From: Liquidambar formosana
Lineage: Eukaryota; Streptophyta; Magnoliopsida; Saxifragales; Altingiaceae
Direction of reading: 5' to 3'
Assembly: GCA_039720395.1 (NCBI GenBank)
Contig: CM077828.1
Location: forward strand, 24,842,717 to 24,906,716
Length of the DNA: 64,000 bases
In this document: piece by piece, positions 1 to 12,854 of the stretch
How the letters are laid out: every line of letters starts with the position of its first letter
Position numbering within the stretch: the stretch's first letter is position 1
Notes under the pieces: generated by a model
What the model saw: only the letters and a program-made list of their open reading frames with translations
The model's database searches: none
Told to the model about the DNA's origin: nothing
Position numbers and translations under genes: made by a program

Positions 1-175
1 TTTAAAGAATGAAAATGATATTTTTAAATTTTGGTGGTGGGTGTAGTGAGAAACTGGATGTGGAAGTTGTTATTGTGGCATAAATAGAAGTGCCCCAAAA
101 TAAAAGGCAGAAATGTATCATGTTTTTAGGCCAGTCCAAAAGAAATGAGAATCAGAAATTCTAGTGAGATCAACA

Positions 176-3100
176 TTATTTACCATTTGCATCCCTTGAT
201 GATGATAGGGATTTGTCGCTTCTACTTCCCCCCTTGCCACCTGCTTGAGTCGTTCTCTGAGTCCTTGGTGACTGTGAAGTAATTTTGCTGCCAGTTGAAG
301 ATGGCAGAGAATGACGCCTAGTAAAATTGTTCTTGTCAGCCCCATCTTGACCAAACCTCGGTGAGCCTTGACCTCTTAGCTTTGCCTTTGCAGATTCAGT
401 TGCTGCCATATAGCTTGGCAATGTTGGACTGCACTGTAAACCATTCTCTCCTCCTTCTTGCTTTGCTGGAGTGGAAGCTTTCTTGCTGGATTTCTGTTTA
501 TCATTGCTATTTGAATCTTCTTTAGACCTCAACTCCCCGTTTGTCACAGGAATATTCTCATCCTTCACACTGCTCTCTAAAGGCTTTACATCAACTGCAG
601 CTTGATCACCATGCAATAAATCAATTGCCTCATCCACTGTTAATGGTTCTGGAGTTGGTTCTACACAAGGAAGTTCAGGCATTGTCACAGTAGTCTCTTT
701 CTTCATCTTCTCAGCCGAATCAGTCATGCTCCTTTCCAAAACATCATGACCTGAAGTGCTCAATATCTTTTCAGGACTCTGCTTTGGCTTATCAGTTTCC
801 ACCTCTGGCTGGACAGAGCTGCTAATTATGGGATTATGAACCTTTCTCAAGTTACGTTTAACCTTTTCAAGCTCAATTTGTGGATTTTCCTGCACTGGTT
901 CTACTGGATGGCTTGAAACTTTCCTGAAGTTGCGTTTGGGTTTCTCAAATTCAGAGGCTGATTGCACCGAGACATTGTCAACATTCGCAGCAGGGACCCT
1001 GCGGATGCTGCGCCTTGCCTTGCCTGTTTCAGTTTCTACAATTTGAGAGCTACCCAGTTTTTTCTGGGTTTTAGAGTTGGGAGCCTTCTTTGATTGAGGA
1101 ACTGGTGTCCAAAAGCTGGATGTCGACCAGTATTCTAGCCAGTTCAAGACTGCATTTGGTTCCCCAGAATCATACTGGAGGCGCAAAGGCATCACTATGG
1201 GTGATGAAGAAAGAAGCTAAAACAACAAGCCAAATAGTCACATGCCCAGTTTGAAAGTACACAGAAAGAAGATGAAAAGGAAAGATATCAAATGATAACT
1301 TAAAATTGAAATCTGTGCATATTTAGTGATTAAATTCATCAAACTGTCAGACTTCCTCGACACCCAAATTGGTGGTGCTGAAACAAAACTAGAAGGGGTC
1401 TTTGAGTTAATACCGATGATGAAAAACTCTGCGTGAAATGTAGAGAATTTAAGTGTTGCCACCTAATCTAAGGCACAAGGAATAGAATATTTTCAAAATT
1501 CTGATTCAGGTAGTGGTTGTAAACTTTCCTTGTGGAGTTTTTAGATTCCATTGTGAAAGGTTAAGTCCTGGGGTTTTTTTTTTTCTTTTTTTTCCCAGCT
1601 TCTCAATGATACACATCGTGTACATGGCGTTTGCCCATTTATAGTTGTTAAAATACTTGCTTACTTTTCAAATTGAAGAGATTCAAATAAGGGTGCTTCC
1701 ATCATAACTATGGGGCGTCATGTCAACAGAAAATAGTTTGAAAGAATTCAAATTTCCCTTCAGAAACGAAGGAGTTCACACAAAGTCAAGGTTCATAATA
1801 TTATAGGCCAAATCTTGATGTTTTAAATTTCAACATCCTTAAGCTTCAAAAAATCGTTAACAACAGTGGAGTGGACAATGTTTAGCCCAAATTAATATGA
1901 AAACCTTGATAAATCAAAAAATATACACCAGAGGTCATGATGGTTCCAGGTAAAATAAGAAGGCACCGGTTAAGTGTAGGTCTCAACCCTGCTTGGAGTG
2001 CCAAGGCATGATAGATGGAAATTTTTTATCTACCCATCCAGACATGTCCATTGTTTATGTAAAAAGTAGAAAATGAATTATACCTCCTGTCCTGACATAA
2101 AATCATAGGATACTAGTATATGCAACCATGTTAATGCATGGACAACACTGCTATAATAATTCTTATTAAAAGAATAAAATAAAACACTGCTATAACAATC
2201 ACAGTAATATGGAGGACATCTTTCTGATGCCAGACTTTATTTCCAATAGCATGCATGGAAAGGAGCCAGTTGTATAGGTGACTAAGCCACTACATTCGCC
2301 TATGGTGGCTCCATCCATGGTTATTTCAAAAGAAAGAAAGTTCCAAGACTATACCTGCAGGCATGACATGATGTGAAGCTTACCTTACAAACAAAAGTAT
2401 TTGCTGAAATCTTTGCTACTGGAGTAGATATATTAACTCCAGCAGGATCCACAAGCTTGCCGTCCTGATGGAAGAATAAATAAATATATAAGTAGAAATT
2501 TTAAATGGAACAACTGAGGCATGCCAAGTAGATACACTGTGTTCAAAATATTCTGTATTCAACCAGAATTTAATATTGAAAAATTGTCCAAGTGCTCGGC
2601 TACAGTGGAACCATCATACCCATAAACTTGATTTAATATGTTCAACATGGTTGATGTAACCTATATTGAAAAAATTATAAGTATAGATATATTTGGCAAA
2701 GCCCCTTGTATCTTATTTATTTATTTATTTATTTTAGTTAGGAAAAAAAAAGTATATGGTGCTTTGCTGAATATCTCTGTAATACTAAAAATAATGAAAG
2801 ATAATAGATGGTGGGAAATTGACTACTGGAAATGCCCTTTCAGAATTTACCGAAGTTTTCACTAAAACGTCTAAAATGCATTTTCTATGCACTTCAAGGC
2901 CAATATCAGACTGCCTGACCCTTCTGCCACGAACAAGGGCCTGCAACTTGACAATTCCCAGCATACAGCACAAAGTAGAAACAGCTTGTCTCCTCACCAG
3001 ATGCCCACGAACAAGTGCCTGCAGCCTGATTATGCCTTTGAGGGCGCGAAATGCCCGCCGAGCCTGCACATAACATGCTGACATCAGTGCAGCTATAGTT

Positions 3101-5212
3101 TCAACTAATACAGAAGCAATACCGTGTTAAATAGAAAAAATAAACGAACAACTTTTCATGAGTATGGAGCATAGTTTGTTCAGTGTGATATAGATAACCA
3201 ATTTAAGCCAGAAAATTAGAAAAAGTGATAAAATGCTAATAATGCTGCCAGTAGTTAACAAAATATGGAAATCTACCACATAAATACCTTTTTCGGAAAA
3301 GGAAACTGGAGGGATTAACTCCCTTGCCCAGAAAACAGTAGGCAAAAGCTACCTTCCTGCCACATAAGGCACATGCAGGTTGCCAGACCACTCTTATTGG
3401 CCCATATACTCTTCCCTGGGCTCAATTAAACAAAAAGGATAGGTGGCAAATTTTTTTTTGGTTGTGTAGAGAGCGAGAGTTTTTTTTTTTTTTGGGGGGG
3501 GGGGGGGGGTGGAAGAGAGAGGGGGGGTTAAATTCCCATTCAACCCTTCCCATTCTTCTCAATTGATGAGTAAAGAACAATGAGAAAAAAGAACTATATG
3601 AAAAGGTAGCTACCAACACCCAGTAGTTCAATATGGATTCCCATAAGATATCCACAGTGGGACCAAATGAGCAAACCAATAATAAAATAATTCTATAAGC
3701 AACAGCTGGCAAGACAGTCCAGACAGCTCTTCTGAAAAAAAGTAGATAAAACAAGTGAATAAAATTGAAATTCAAAAACAAAAAAAAAAAAAAAAAAAAA
3801 AAAAGGTTGCTTCAAAATTGTGCACCAGAAACAAAAGACATGCATTCAACTAATAGACAACAATTTGAAAGAGAATCACTCATCAATTTATTTAGGAAGT
3901 CTTATACAAATATACCCTAAAAAGAAAATATCTTTGGTAATTGTGCTTGCGGTAGCATTCCCCAAATGGACAGACCACATATTTATAACCCAGACCCTAA
4001 ACTCACTCAAGCTTAAAAATGGATGTCTCAGCACATAACCAAAACCAGATGACATAATTGTAATTAATTAACTGTCCAGCATCACAGTATAACTTCCAGC
4101 ATGAGAGAATTACCATGTAACCCCTAAAAGCAGCCTGTGCCACAGTTGCAGCTTGCTCTTGCCTGACTCTCTCAGGATCATTCGGTGCACCCAGTTGTAT
4201 GGATCCTTGTGTATCTGTATTTTCATTTCCCAGCAATGATATGCCCCCATTGTGTAATGAATTTGCAGCTTCTCTGTTCTCTAATTCTAACCTCCCTTCA
4301 TTTATATCAACGGTATCAAGGGCCAGATTCAAAGCCACAGGTGGATCAAAAGCCAAATCAGTTTCTGGTGCCTTGGCAGCAACCCACACCTCTTTCTCAT
4401 TTGCAACCTTCTTCGCATGAGAATCGATAAAACTTGTGTATGTCAATAATTTTCCAATAGATTAAAGAGAGCATCAAATCAAACTCGTTTCATGATTCAC
4501 CAAAGCAATAACTCCACAGAAAAACAATAAAATTTAACAAATAAAGTCTGAGAGTTCAAAATTTCCACTATATCCATGAAAAAAAGGTGTGGTCATTAGA
4601 TTTTGGGATTATTTTTAAAATTGTATGACAATTTAAATATTACTAATAATAATTTTACAATTGCCCATATTCAAGCCACAGCCTTTCCAAAAGCTTGGCT
4701 GCCTGTTGAAAGATGCCTAACTAGGTGAAGGCACATTCAAAAATGGGTTGCCCAGCAGCAACGTCAGCTTTGTAGCATTGAAGTATGATTCCATGGTGCC
4801 TTTCAGTCAGCACCAACATAAGAGAATGTGAAATGCTTCGTATCATTGAAGTACGATTCCATGGTGCCTTTCAATCAGCACCAACATAAGAAAATGCGAT
4901 ATAATGTGAAGCTGATTTTCTACTGTGGGAATCTTATGATTTGCTCTTGTTCTGGAAAAAGACTAAACCAACAGAATATATACTCTGATGCTGCTAATCA
5001 GGTTATAAGTTTGAAAAATAAAGGCTAAAATGGAATACACGTCACAGGAAATATATTCTGAATAAGAATTTGTGGCGCATAATGTATGATAAAATTTGTT
5101 ATCTGTGCAGTACTCGGCTCACCAATACCTCTCTTCCTTTTGAAAAATTAGATTTGGACCCTTTCTTTCCAAAAAGTACCGTCTTGATCCATTTGCCTGG
5201 TGATTTTCCCAT
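176..5212 (-). CDS. IQD: IQ67-domain (IQD) calmodulin-binding protein, IQD29-32 type
   Basis: Five exons on the minus strand: 5212-5129, 4410-4114, 3063-2851, 2464-2384 and 1216-176. All have GT-AG borders and matching phase, giving about 571 aa. The N-terminus [17 protein letters not shown] is typical of the IQD29-32 subgroup. The IQ67 domain (about residues 109-175) spans the exon 2/3 border, the conserved IQD intron position, and carries IQ-like motifs such as [16 protein letters not shown] and [14 protein letters not shown]4005 block starts near residue 490 ([20 protein letters not shown]). Between them lies a long basic, low-complexity stretch with repeated [13 protein letters not shown] units. 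Family members bind calmodulin and act as microtubule or membrane scaffolds; localisation here is inferred from family. The ATG at 5210-5212 is the only start giving the family N-terminus. The last exon is duplicated at 58944-59966. The IQD number is not certain. Confidence 0.9.
4776..4911. repeat. Two-copy tandem repeat in IQD intron 1 (67-bp period)
   Basis: A unit beginning cattgaagtatgattccatg at 4776 is repeated with few changes from 4843. Both units contain ccatggtgcctttca and cagcaccaacataag. It lies inside intron 1 of the IQD gene. Confidence 0.8.
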
Positions 5213-5730
5213 TGTAGGAAGGCCAACACCCAGAACCACGAAAATGTGAAACCCACTCCCTGCACCATTCCATATGTTTACAGGTCACGTATACTTAAAT
5301 GGAGCTGAAAAAATTATTACACAACTAACTTGATACCACTCAATGAACAAGACAGGCACGTAAAAGTCAACCATGCAACAGATCCAAAGAGGTCTAGTAC
5401 AGACTAAAGTTATGCACACAAACGCACTAAAAGGGGATGGTTATATCTAAAATTCCCAAGGCATCAGAAATTTTATGCACAGAGAGTGAACCAACATAAT
5501 TACGTTTGCACACCTAAGCCATTGATCTCTTCAATGCATTATGCATTATAGTTCTAAAAACCAGAACTTTAGAAACTCCCTCAATTTTATGAGGAACAGC
5601 CTTGATGCTCATTATTAAAATACGCAATGCATAATTCTCATTATTCCTGATCTATATCTGATAACCAGTAAAATCAATTCTTACATTTTTATCCACTCTG
5701 GTTTTTTTCTTCTCTTCTGTAATACTTTGT

Positions 5731-5805
5731 CTAAGGTATTTAAATATTTAAATATCTACCTCTTCTAAGGTATGTAAATATTTAAATATCTATCTCTTCC
5801 AAACT
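5731..5805. repeat. 35-bp tandem duplication, AT-rich
   Basis: Two adjacent units share ctaaggtat-taaatatttaaatatct followed by ctcttc. They sit upstream of the IQD start and have no visible coding role. Confidence 0.7.
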
Positions 5806-6442
5806 AAAATATGTATACAACACAATAATTTTGCAGTTGCACTTGCCCCCCTTGACCACCCTGGACGTGCCCTTGCCGAGATGTACACATTAATCTATAC
5901 TAAACTTGAAATCATGGTCTTTGCTCCTGTACAAATTTACATGGGTGAACGATATATTTTTGTTGTTGAGACTTGAGAAGGGTTTTCTTCATTCTATGAA
6001 TATTTACTATATTTTACCTACTAGACCCAAAAGTAAACTTTCAAGTAGACAGAATCCCACCCCATCTCTTCTTCCTCCCACCAACATGCAACAAATACCA
6101 TTTTTAAACAAACTCCCCCCCCCCCCCTCTTTTGATATGGTGGTGGTGGTTGGGGGGGGTGGGGGGGAGGATAAATTTTTAAATCTTATGCTTTCTGTTA
6201 TTTTGGTTCCAAGATTGAAAACTTGCTTCAATCAATCCAAATAGTTGTTAGATGCCAAGTTTATTAGAGGATAATATATGTTTTCTTGGTCCCATAAAAA
6301 TAAAATATAGGATTCTATCAGACCCTCTTTTGTGCTTTTTATTGATTCCCTGAAACTATAAAGGGATTTTTTGTCGCCTTTGTCCTTGTATATGTCTCAT
6401 GTACTTGGGTTAAGCCTTTTGTTTTTAATACAATACTTCATC

Positions 6443-6481
<39 letters not shown>

Positions 6482-7414
6482 ATTCAAAATTTCCTTCACT
6501 TTCCCTACATTTCTCAGCAACAAAACAAAACTTTAAGGACAAACTTTACACAGATCCAGATAAACCAAACAACAGATCCAAAAGCAACAGCCATTCCTTC
6601 TCTTCAGTTCTCCACACACACACACACACAAAAAAACAAAAACAAAAACCCTCAAAGTGACAAATTAAGCATTATAAAGAATGCAATCTATCAGAACAAT
6701 GCATTACTTATCCTTAAAAGCTGTTAGATTTTGAAACCACTAAAAATTTTCCTATTTTATTGGATACATCACAGATATCCTAAAACCAGTAAGACCTAAC
6801 CAAGATGACACAAACACAGTGCTCTATAAATTGCTTCACAATATATCACAATCATTGTAAAAGCAATGATCCAAAGAAAACATTAATCACTGCTAACACA
6901 CACACAAAACCAAACACAACACCCCCCCCCCCTCCGGTGGGTTCCCAGAAAACCAAAAATACAGAAGAAGCGATTTATGAGCTGCAGTTGCAGTAGAACT
7001 ATGAACTGGAACACTGATCAAACACTTACTGTCTGCATATATATGACACTCAAATTCAGGAAACCCTTAATCAAAGCAAAAGCATAACCATAAACTGGAA
7101 CACTAATTAAGCACTGAATAAAAAATAAAAATAAAAAACCTAGAACCAACAGAGATCTGCTCCAAGTAAGGAAAACAAGTGCTATATAAAAACAAAATCA
7201 AAGCAATTTATCTGATCAAAGGAATTGCAATATATAAGCGCAGTTGCAGCAGATCTGAAACATACCTAACCAATGTGGTCCTTCCCAACCCTAAATCTAC
7301 ATTTCCTGTAACTCCAAAAGAACCAGAATCAGACAATGCAAAACATAAAAAACACAATACATTCAAATATTTTCAGAACAGACTGAAATATATACACATA
7401 CATAGATGAAGATC

Positions 7415-7415
<1 letters not shown>

Positions 7416-7449
<34 letters not shown>
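7416..7449. repeat. (GA)n microsatellite
   Basis: A perfect GA dinucleotide run of about 34 bp lies upstream of the IQD gene. Similar GA/CT runs recur through the window, notably inside ABCA7-like introns and the ABCA2-like leader. Confidence 0.9.
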
Positions 7450-7452
<3 letters not shown>

Positions 7453-8258
7453 CGCAAAGCAAATGTACCATCAATGAGAGTTTCAAAATCAAGAAAATGA
7501 GATCTGAGTTTCATCAAATGTTCTTCCTTTGGCCCTCTGTACCCTGTAGTGATGAGAATACCTGAAATTGAAAAATAAGTAGTATAAAAATATATGAAAA
7601 TGTTACAGAGTGGGCGCCCTCATGTTAGTAGCAGTGAGGTCTTTTTGTTCTACACTGGGGTTTTGATCATAAAACCTTTTCAACGGTAGATATGTCGTTT
7701 CGATTTTTCACTCTACTAAGGGCCAATCATTAGCCAGATTTATTTCTTGTGTTGAGGGGGATAGATCTTCTCCTCATTTCTTTGTATTTTAACCGTATTT
7801 GACTTTGTATTACTGCACATCACATCAAATTGACAGACTTTTAGCGTTAACATATTCTAGTCATGTTGATTTGGTTTCGCATGTTAAGAGATTTTTTTTA
7901 TTTTTTTTTTCCGTTCATTGTATGATATACTCCGTATTATATGATGTGAGGTGATGTAATACAAAATAGAACACAATTAACAATATCTAAAAATACAAGT
8001 TTGATCTCATAAGAATGTTTATGTGAGTTACATTGGCAACATGTAATGAGGGTTATGTTCTATGCACGTGGGGTTATACGAATGATATAATCACTCAACG
8101 CATAATACTGATATAAGAAAATCAACACATATTGATGAAACTAAATTCCTATTAGAATAAGCCAAAGATATGCACTTAGCGTCAACAAATGCAATGTGAA
8201 TAATAGATCAAGTTAGTCCAACAAAGGTATGGATCTGTTGGGAAAAAAAATAAAAAAT

Positions 8259-8407
8259 GGGAGAATTTTAGATTGGTCGGCCTATGGGAAAATAATTACG
8301 ATTAGTAAGCATTATTGATTAAGTTAGTAGTTACTTACTAATAAGTTAGTAGCGATTGGCACTGAACTGTAATTATTTTCCCATAGGCTGATCAATCCAA
8401 AATTCCC
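8259..8407. mobile_element. Foldback MITE candidate, 149 bp
   Basis: The left arm (gggagaattttagattggtc then ggcctatgggaaaataatta) and the reverse complement of the right arm (gggaattttggattgatcag then cctatgggaaaataattac) match over about 38 bp. The element would fold into one hairpin. No transposase is present and no clear target-site duplication was found. The superfamily is unassigned. Confidence 0.7.
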
Positions 8408-9190
8408 AATAAAAAAGGTTTAAAAATCAAAATAGTTTTTTGAGACAATTATTTTATAGCACAAATCTTGAGGAGTACAACGATTGGACGATCGAGATTG
8501 AGAGAGCTCACGGTAAGCCCGTGGTCCTTCACCACAACCGCATCTCGATGGGGATAGTGTCATAGTTAGTGCGTTGGGAGTCGGTCCTGGTGCAGTTACT
8601 TTGGGAACAAGTGTTTGGCTTCTTTATTCTGACGCATCACTGAAATTACTTTTATACCCTTTCGAGGAGACTTTTTCCCGACGCGAGAGTGCGTGCCCGT
8701 GACGGAATCAGAGCCGTCGATGTTTCTGGTATGGCGTGAGTGATGTCAGATCTCGGAGTCACTAGCGCTTAAGGAGGCCTGTGATGAGTGCACGTATACG
8801 TAGGAGCATCACGTGCGCCACATTGAATCACTGCTGCCTTGCCACGAGGCCCACGGCACAATGACAGTGGCAATGAGGGGTGGGATCGCTCCTTTATTAC
8901 TCACCTGTGAAGTCTGAGAGAGGTTGGATCGGGTGCTTTTGCCTTTTGGTGTGGAATGTTAGGATTTGAAAAAAAAAAAAATTTAAAAGAAATTTAGCTT
9001 TCTTTCTTAAATTTATTTTTATTTGTCAATTAAATTGCATGTGTTTTGGTCCTTTTTTTTTTTTTTTTGCTAAGTAAGATATGCATAAAACCGGGAGAAA
9101 AAAAAACAAAGACAAAGAAACTGCCACAACAAAAAAAAACAAAAAAACAAAAACTTCAGAAGAGCCTAATCAGTTACCACCTACATACAT
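8408..9190. other. Locally GC-richer block of unknown function (about 8480-8950)
   Basis: This stretch is clearly less AT-rich than its surroundings and contains many CpG steps. No long ORF or recognisable protein or RNA was found. It could be a promoter/leader island, a fragment of an unrecognised transposable element, or an old gene relic. Confidence 0.35.
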
Positions 9191-9690
9191 TTATCTAGCA
9201 TGCCTTCATGACTGTTAGAGGAAGGGAGTTTAGGGATAGAAAAGTTCAAGAAGCCAATGTTAAGGGCTCATCTTGCCATAGCATGAGCTACACCATTTGC
9301 AACTTTTAGAACATGAACAAACGATGAAGAAGAAAGAAGCTTGCAACCTTATCTTATGTTTGCTATCATCACCTCATAAGTCCATGAAGGTTTAGTTGAG
9401 ATATTTTTGATGTTTGAGATAATAGGCAAAGCATATCCCTCAAAAGCTACTTTTTCTCAGCTTTGTTCTAATGCGACCACTATTGCAAGCCTAACTGCCT
9501 TAGCTTCCATAACGTCCCTATCATCTGATTTTTCTACCCACGCTCCCAAGACAACTCCATATTCATTCATGGCAATACATGCTGCATTTCCACCTATCTC
9601 ACCCATAGTTGCATCGAAATTGATTTTAACAAAATCCATAAGTGGTTTCTCCCATACTAAGCAAGTAAGATTAACTTCATTTTTCAGCTA
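9190..9690 (-). pseudogene. Decayed retroelement RNase H-like domain (LINE-type)
   Basis: Read on the minus strand, the sequence encodes WEKPLMDFVKINFDAT, then GAWVEKSDDRDVMEAKAVRL, matching the plant RVT_3/RNase H-like pattern (FVKINFDGA...GVVLGAWS...AEALALR) found at the C-terminus of non-LTR retrotransposon polyproteins and their domesticated relatives. The frame then meets a stop after ALEQS. Further family-like pieces follow (FEGYALPIISNIKN; FVHVLKVANGVAHAMAR) with more stops between them. No reverse transcriptase domain is visible nearby. I read it as a dead 5'-truncated fragment; nothing suggests it is expressed. Confidence 0.7.
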
Positions 9691-10120
9691 GGTTGTTGCC
9701 CGTAAAGATAGCATTAGTAAATTCAAATGTCTTTTTTGTTTATATAGTCAATAAGTTCTTCAACCTTCACCTTTTTATCATCGTGAACAATCATGTTTCT
9801 ACATCATGTTTTTGGTGTGTGTATCATTCTTAAAACCTTTTCTACAATATGATATTGAAAAAATAAAATTTGAATTTTTTGTTTTTCCAACCAACAATGC
9901 TATATTTGAAGTGCTTTATGAATTTGCAGCATGGTATTATCTTTTTTGATGTTATTATTAAGCAAAATGAGGAGGGTCAAAGTGGAGACCAACTTACCTA
10001 ACTTATTATAATAATAATGATAATAGTAGTATAAGGAAAGTAGGAAACCTACCACGCTGCTATTAAAGCTTGGACCAATTTTGAAGGTTATTAAATCAAG
10101 AATTCCCTATACATGAGGCT

Positions 10121-10355
10121 ATGTTTGTTTAGCTATAATGAAATGGGTAAAATGAAATCACATTCCAATTTATTTCCAATAACATATTTGGATGAAATAA
10201 TTAAATAGAAATGAAATCAAACATCAATAATGAGTCACAATGATATTCAAATATTCATTTTATAATGTTTACTTCAAACTTCGTTCCATTCCAGACTAAT
10301 TTCAGCATGAAATCAGATTTTATTCTCATCCATTCTATTCTAGCAAAACAAACAT
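10121..10355. mobile_element. MITE candidate with ~38-bp imperfect TIRs, 235 bp
   Basis: The left end atgtttgtttagctataatg and the reverse complement of the right end atgtttgttttgctagaata match well, and both continue into gaaatgg/gaatgg and aaatc. No ORF is present. Flanks acatgaggct and acatgatctg suggest a partly eroded target-site duplication. Superfamily uncertain. Confidence 0.6.
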
Positions 10356-11655
10356 GATCTGAAGATAGCGTGAATGGTAAAAAACTACGATGTAGGACCT
10401 GTATGTCTTAAGTTTGAGTTTTCGCTATTTTCATTATCAAAGTTTTGATTAACTGACCTAAGATATCCTTCATTTGACAGAAAAAGAAAAAGGAAAAAAT
10501 TTCATATGATTTGCTTGTTATTATTATTTTTTTTAGCAATATATTCTTATAAAATTAAAAAGGGTTTATTTCTATACGTGAATCGTAGTGTAATGGTCCA
10601 GCTCATGATGTAATAAGGTATGCCCTTATAGTTACATCGAATAACAATTGAGAGAATTTGCTCTTGAGTGTATGCCTTTGTGCTAATATATATAATAAAA
10701 TACCATCTATGTTGGAGAAAAAATCAAATCAAATCGTTCTACTATCATAGTTATACCTTGGTATCAGACGGTTGAGTCACCAGTTGGACCATTAAATAAT
10801 ATTTAATTTTAAATATATTTGAATGGAACAATATACATGTGAGCTAATGTTGAATACATAAAGGTAAAGGCTATTTTCACAGCCCAAATGGCTGCATGGA
10901 CAGCCCTCTATATTTACTCTTTAGGAAATTACTATATTACCCTTCTCTGTTCCTTCCTTCCTTCTCTTCTTCACCCTCTCACCTTGGGCAAGGGTAAAAA
11001 CCCAAAATTAAATTCATCATTACATGCACAAAAAACCCTTGAATTTTTCTTTTTAATTATAAGAATTTATTAAAAAAAAAAGAAAAAAAAAACCGGATGC
11101 ATATTACAAAAGAGATGAGAAATCCCATCTTCTTGAGTTGTGCCATTGACCATCTTTAGCAGCTCAAGATTTTGGTGTGGTTTTTTTTTTTTTTTTTTTG
11201 GGTGTGAATATGTAATGATCAATCCTAAGTTTTTTTTTTTCGAAATTTATGTATATTAATCAATCCAAGTTTGGGTCTTTACCCGTGCCTGAAAGCAAAC
11301 CAAGGAATGAGGAATTTGCTAAATGCAGACAGGTTTGGGGTGGTTTAATTATACACCAAAAAACAAAAGAAAAAATAAAAGGATAAGATGGGAATATCAT
11401 GAAGAAAGAGAGAGAAGGCTGTGGGCATAACCATTTTAGGCTATGGAAATAGCCCCACGCATAAATAAAACATGTAGCATATTCTTACCAACGGGATGCT
11501 TGGATTTGTGGTAAATCGGCTGACAAGCTCCCCATTCCATCTAGACTAGTGGTAAGTCGGTTGACAAGCTTTTCATTCGGGCTATGGTTTTTTACGAGGG
11601 AATGAGGGAGGGAATGAAATGGTGATTTTATTCTTTAAAAAAAAAAAAAAAAAAA

Positions 11656-11914
11656 AGAAGAGAGTGTTTGGTTGCACAAGAAAATGGAATGACTATTCTT
11701 TTGTGGAGGTTTATTTCCTTTAACGAGGAAATGATCATTCCTTTCCAAACCAAAAGGAATGGCTTTTCCCACCAAAATGGGTCATACCTATACTTTTTCA
11801 TTCCATCCCACCTCTTACCAAACATTGGGATTAAATGTCTATTCCCATTCTTATTTTCATTCCGTTCCATTTTCACTCCCATTCAATTTCATTCACTCAA
11901 ATTAAACGCAGCCT
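11656..11914. mobile_element. Possible MITE, weak terminal inverted repeats
   Basis: The segment begins agtgtttggttgcacaagaa and ends attaaacgcagcctaa, a layout common in plant hAT-like MITEs, and is full of inverted short blocks such as ggaatg...cattcc. The TIR match is poor, so the boundaries are tentative. Confidence 0.4.
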
Positions 11915-12705
11915 AAGTTTTAAATTTGTGTTTAAACCACAACAAAGGTATCCTGTGAGAGTTTTGATATATAAAAAAAAAGAAGAAAGAAAAAAAAAAG
12001 TGGTGCTATATGAAGCAAACACCCCCAAAAAAAAAAAAAAAAAAAAAAATCTTTTAAATAAATTGAGAGAGTTTTGGTCACACATAACCCCACATAAAGT
12101 GTTGTATATTGGTATTGTACATAGCATTTCCCCAAAAAAATTGACCAATCAAACCCGTTCCGATTCACATTAAATTAAATTGGTCCGATTTGAGCAATTT
12201 CATAGTCATTAGTCTAGGTCAGTTCACATGCCAAAATGATCTTACGAAAGAATCGAACCAAACCAAAGCCCTGATTATCGGTTCACTGACTAGTCTGATT
12301 CGATTTTAATAACTAACTGACTACATCAGTCATACTGCTGAGATTTAGTCAGCTCTCTATCAACCTCAAGGCCACCAAAGCCTGATTTGAGAGAATGCCG
12401 AGTTCCTTATTTCTTCCCAATGAAGCTGCCATAAACGAGTTAGCGACGCTATAGTATTTTCAACTTACAAAACACGCAATAATAGAGCATATTGACGGCA
12501 CACTTATACGCATGCTATAAATTATATCTCAATGGGTCATTTTAACGGCGTTTTATCTTTAAATGACATAAAAGTCTATTACTCCGTATTTGAAACTTGC
12601 ACTTACACATGCCCGTTATTTTGACCCACTAAGCCTGACATGCATAGAGTAGAGTAGGGCTAGTAAAGGGGTGGCCTAATGCCTCTTCTTGTGGAGTTAG
12701 TCTTC

Positions 12706-12854
12706 CATGTAAATGTGACATGGTTAGGTGGTGTCATAAGTTAATAAGAACCAGATAAAATGGGATTGTAGGATTAAAAAGTAAACTAACAATCCCATTT
12801 TACTTGGATGTTATTGGCTTGTGATACCACTTGATCATATCAACAATTACATGA
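12706..12854. mobile_element. Foldback MITE candidate, ~149 bp
   Basis: Two arms of about 65 bp face each other across a short AT-rich loop. Both contain catgtaa-tgt, a ggtggt(g/a)tca segment and an identical aaaatgggattgt next to the loop. No ORF. It lies in the spacer before the gene at 13987. Confidence 0.65.

Larger units (their letters stand above)
5213..8258. other. Intergenic/upstream region of the IQD gene
   Basis: No convincing protein-coding gene is visible. The stretch is AT-rich with many simple repeats: a 35-bp tandem duplication around 5731-5805, C/G homopolymer patches near 6118-6170, (AT)n at 6450-6478 and (GA)n at 7416-7449. It probably contains the IQD promoter and 5' UTR, possibly with a leader intron, but I could not place a TATA box or transcription start. 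Confidence 0.5.

Noticed and set aside
9407..9691. Plus-strand 94-codon ORF
   Set aside because: It is antisense to the RNase H-like remnant, which carries the recognisable protein signature.
10587..10790. Possible LTR or primer-binding-site-like text (ggtatcagac)
   Set aside because: No paired LTR, polypurine tract or gag/pol coding sequence nearby.
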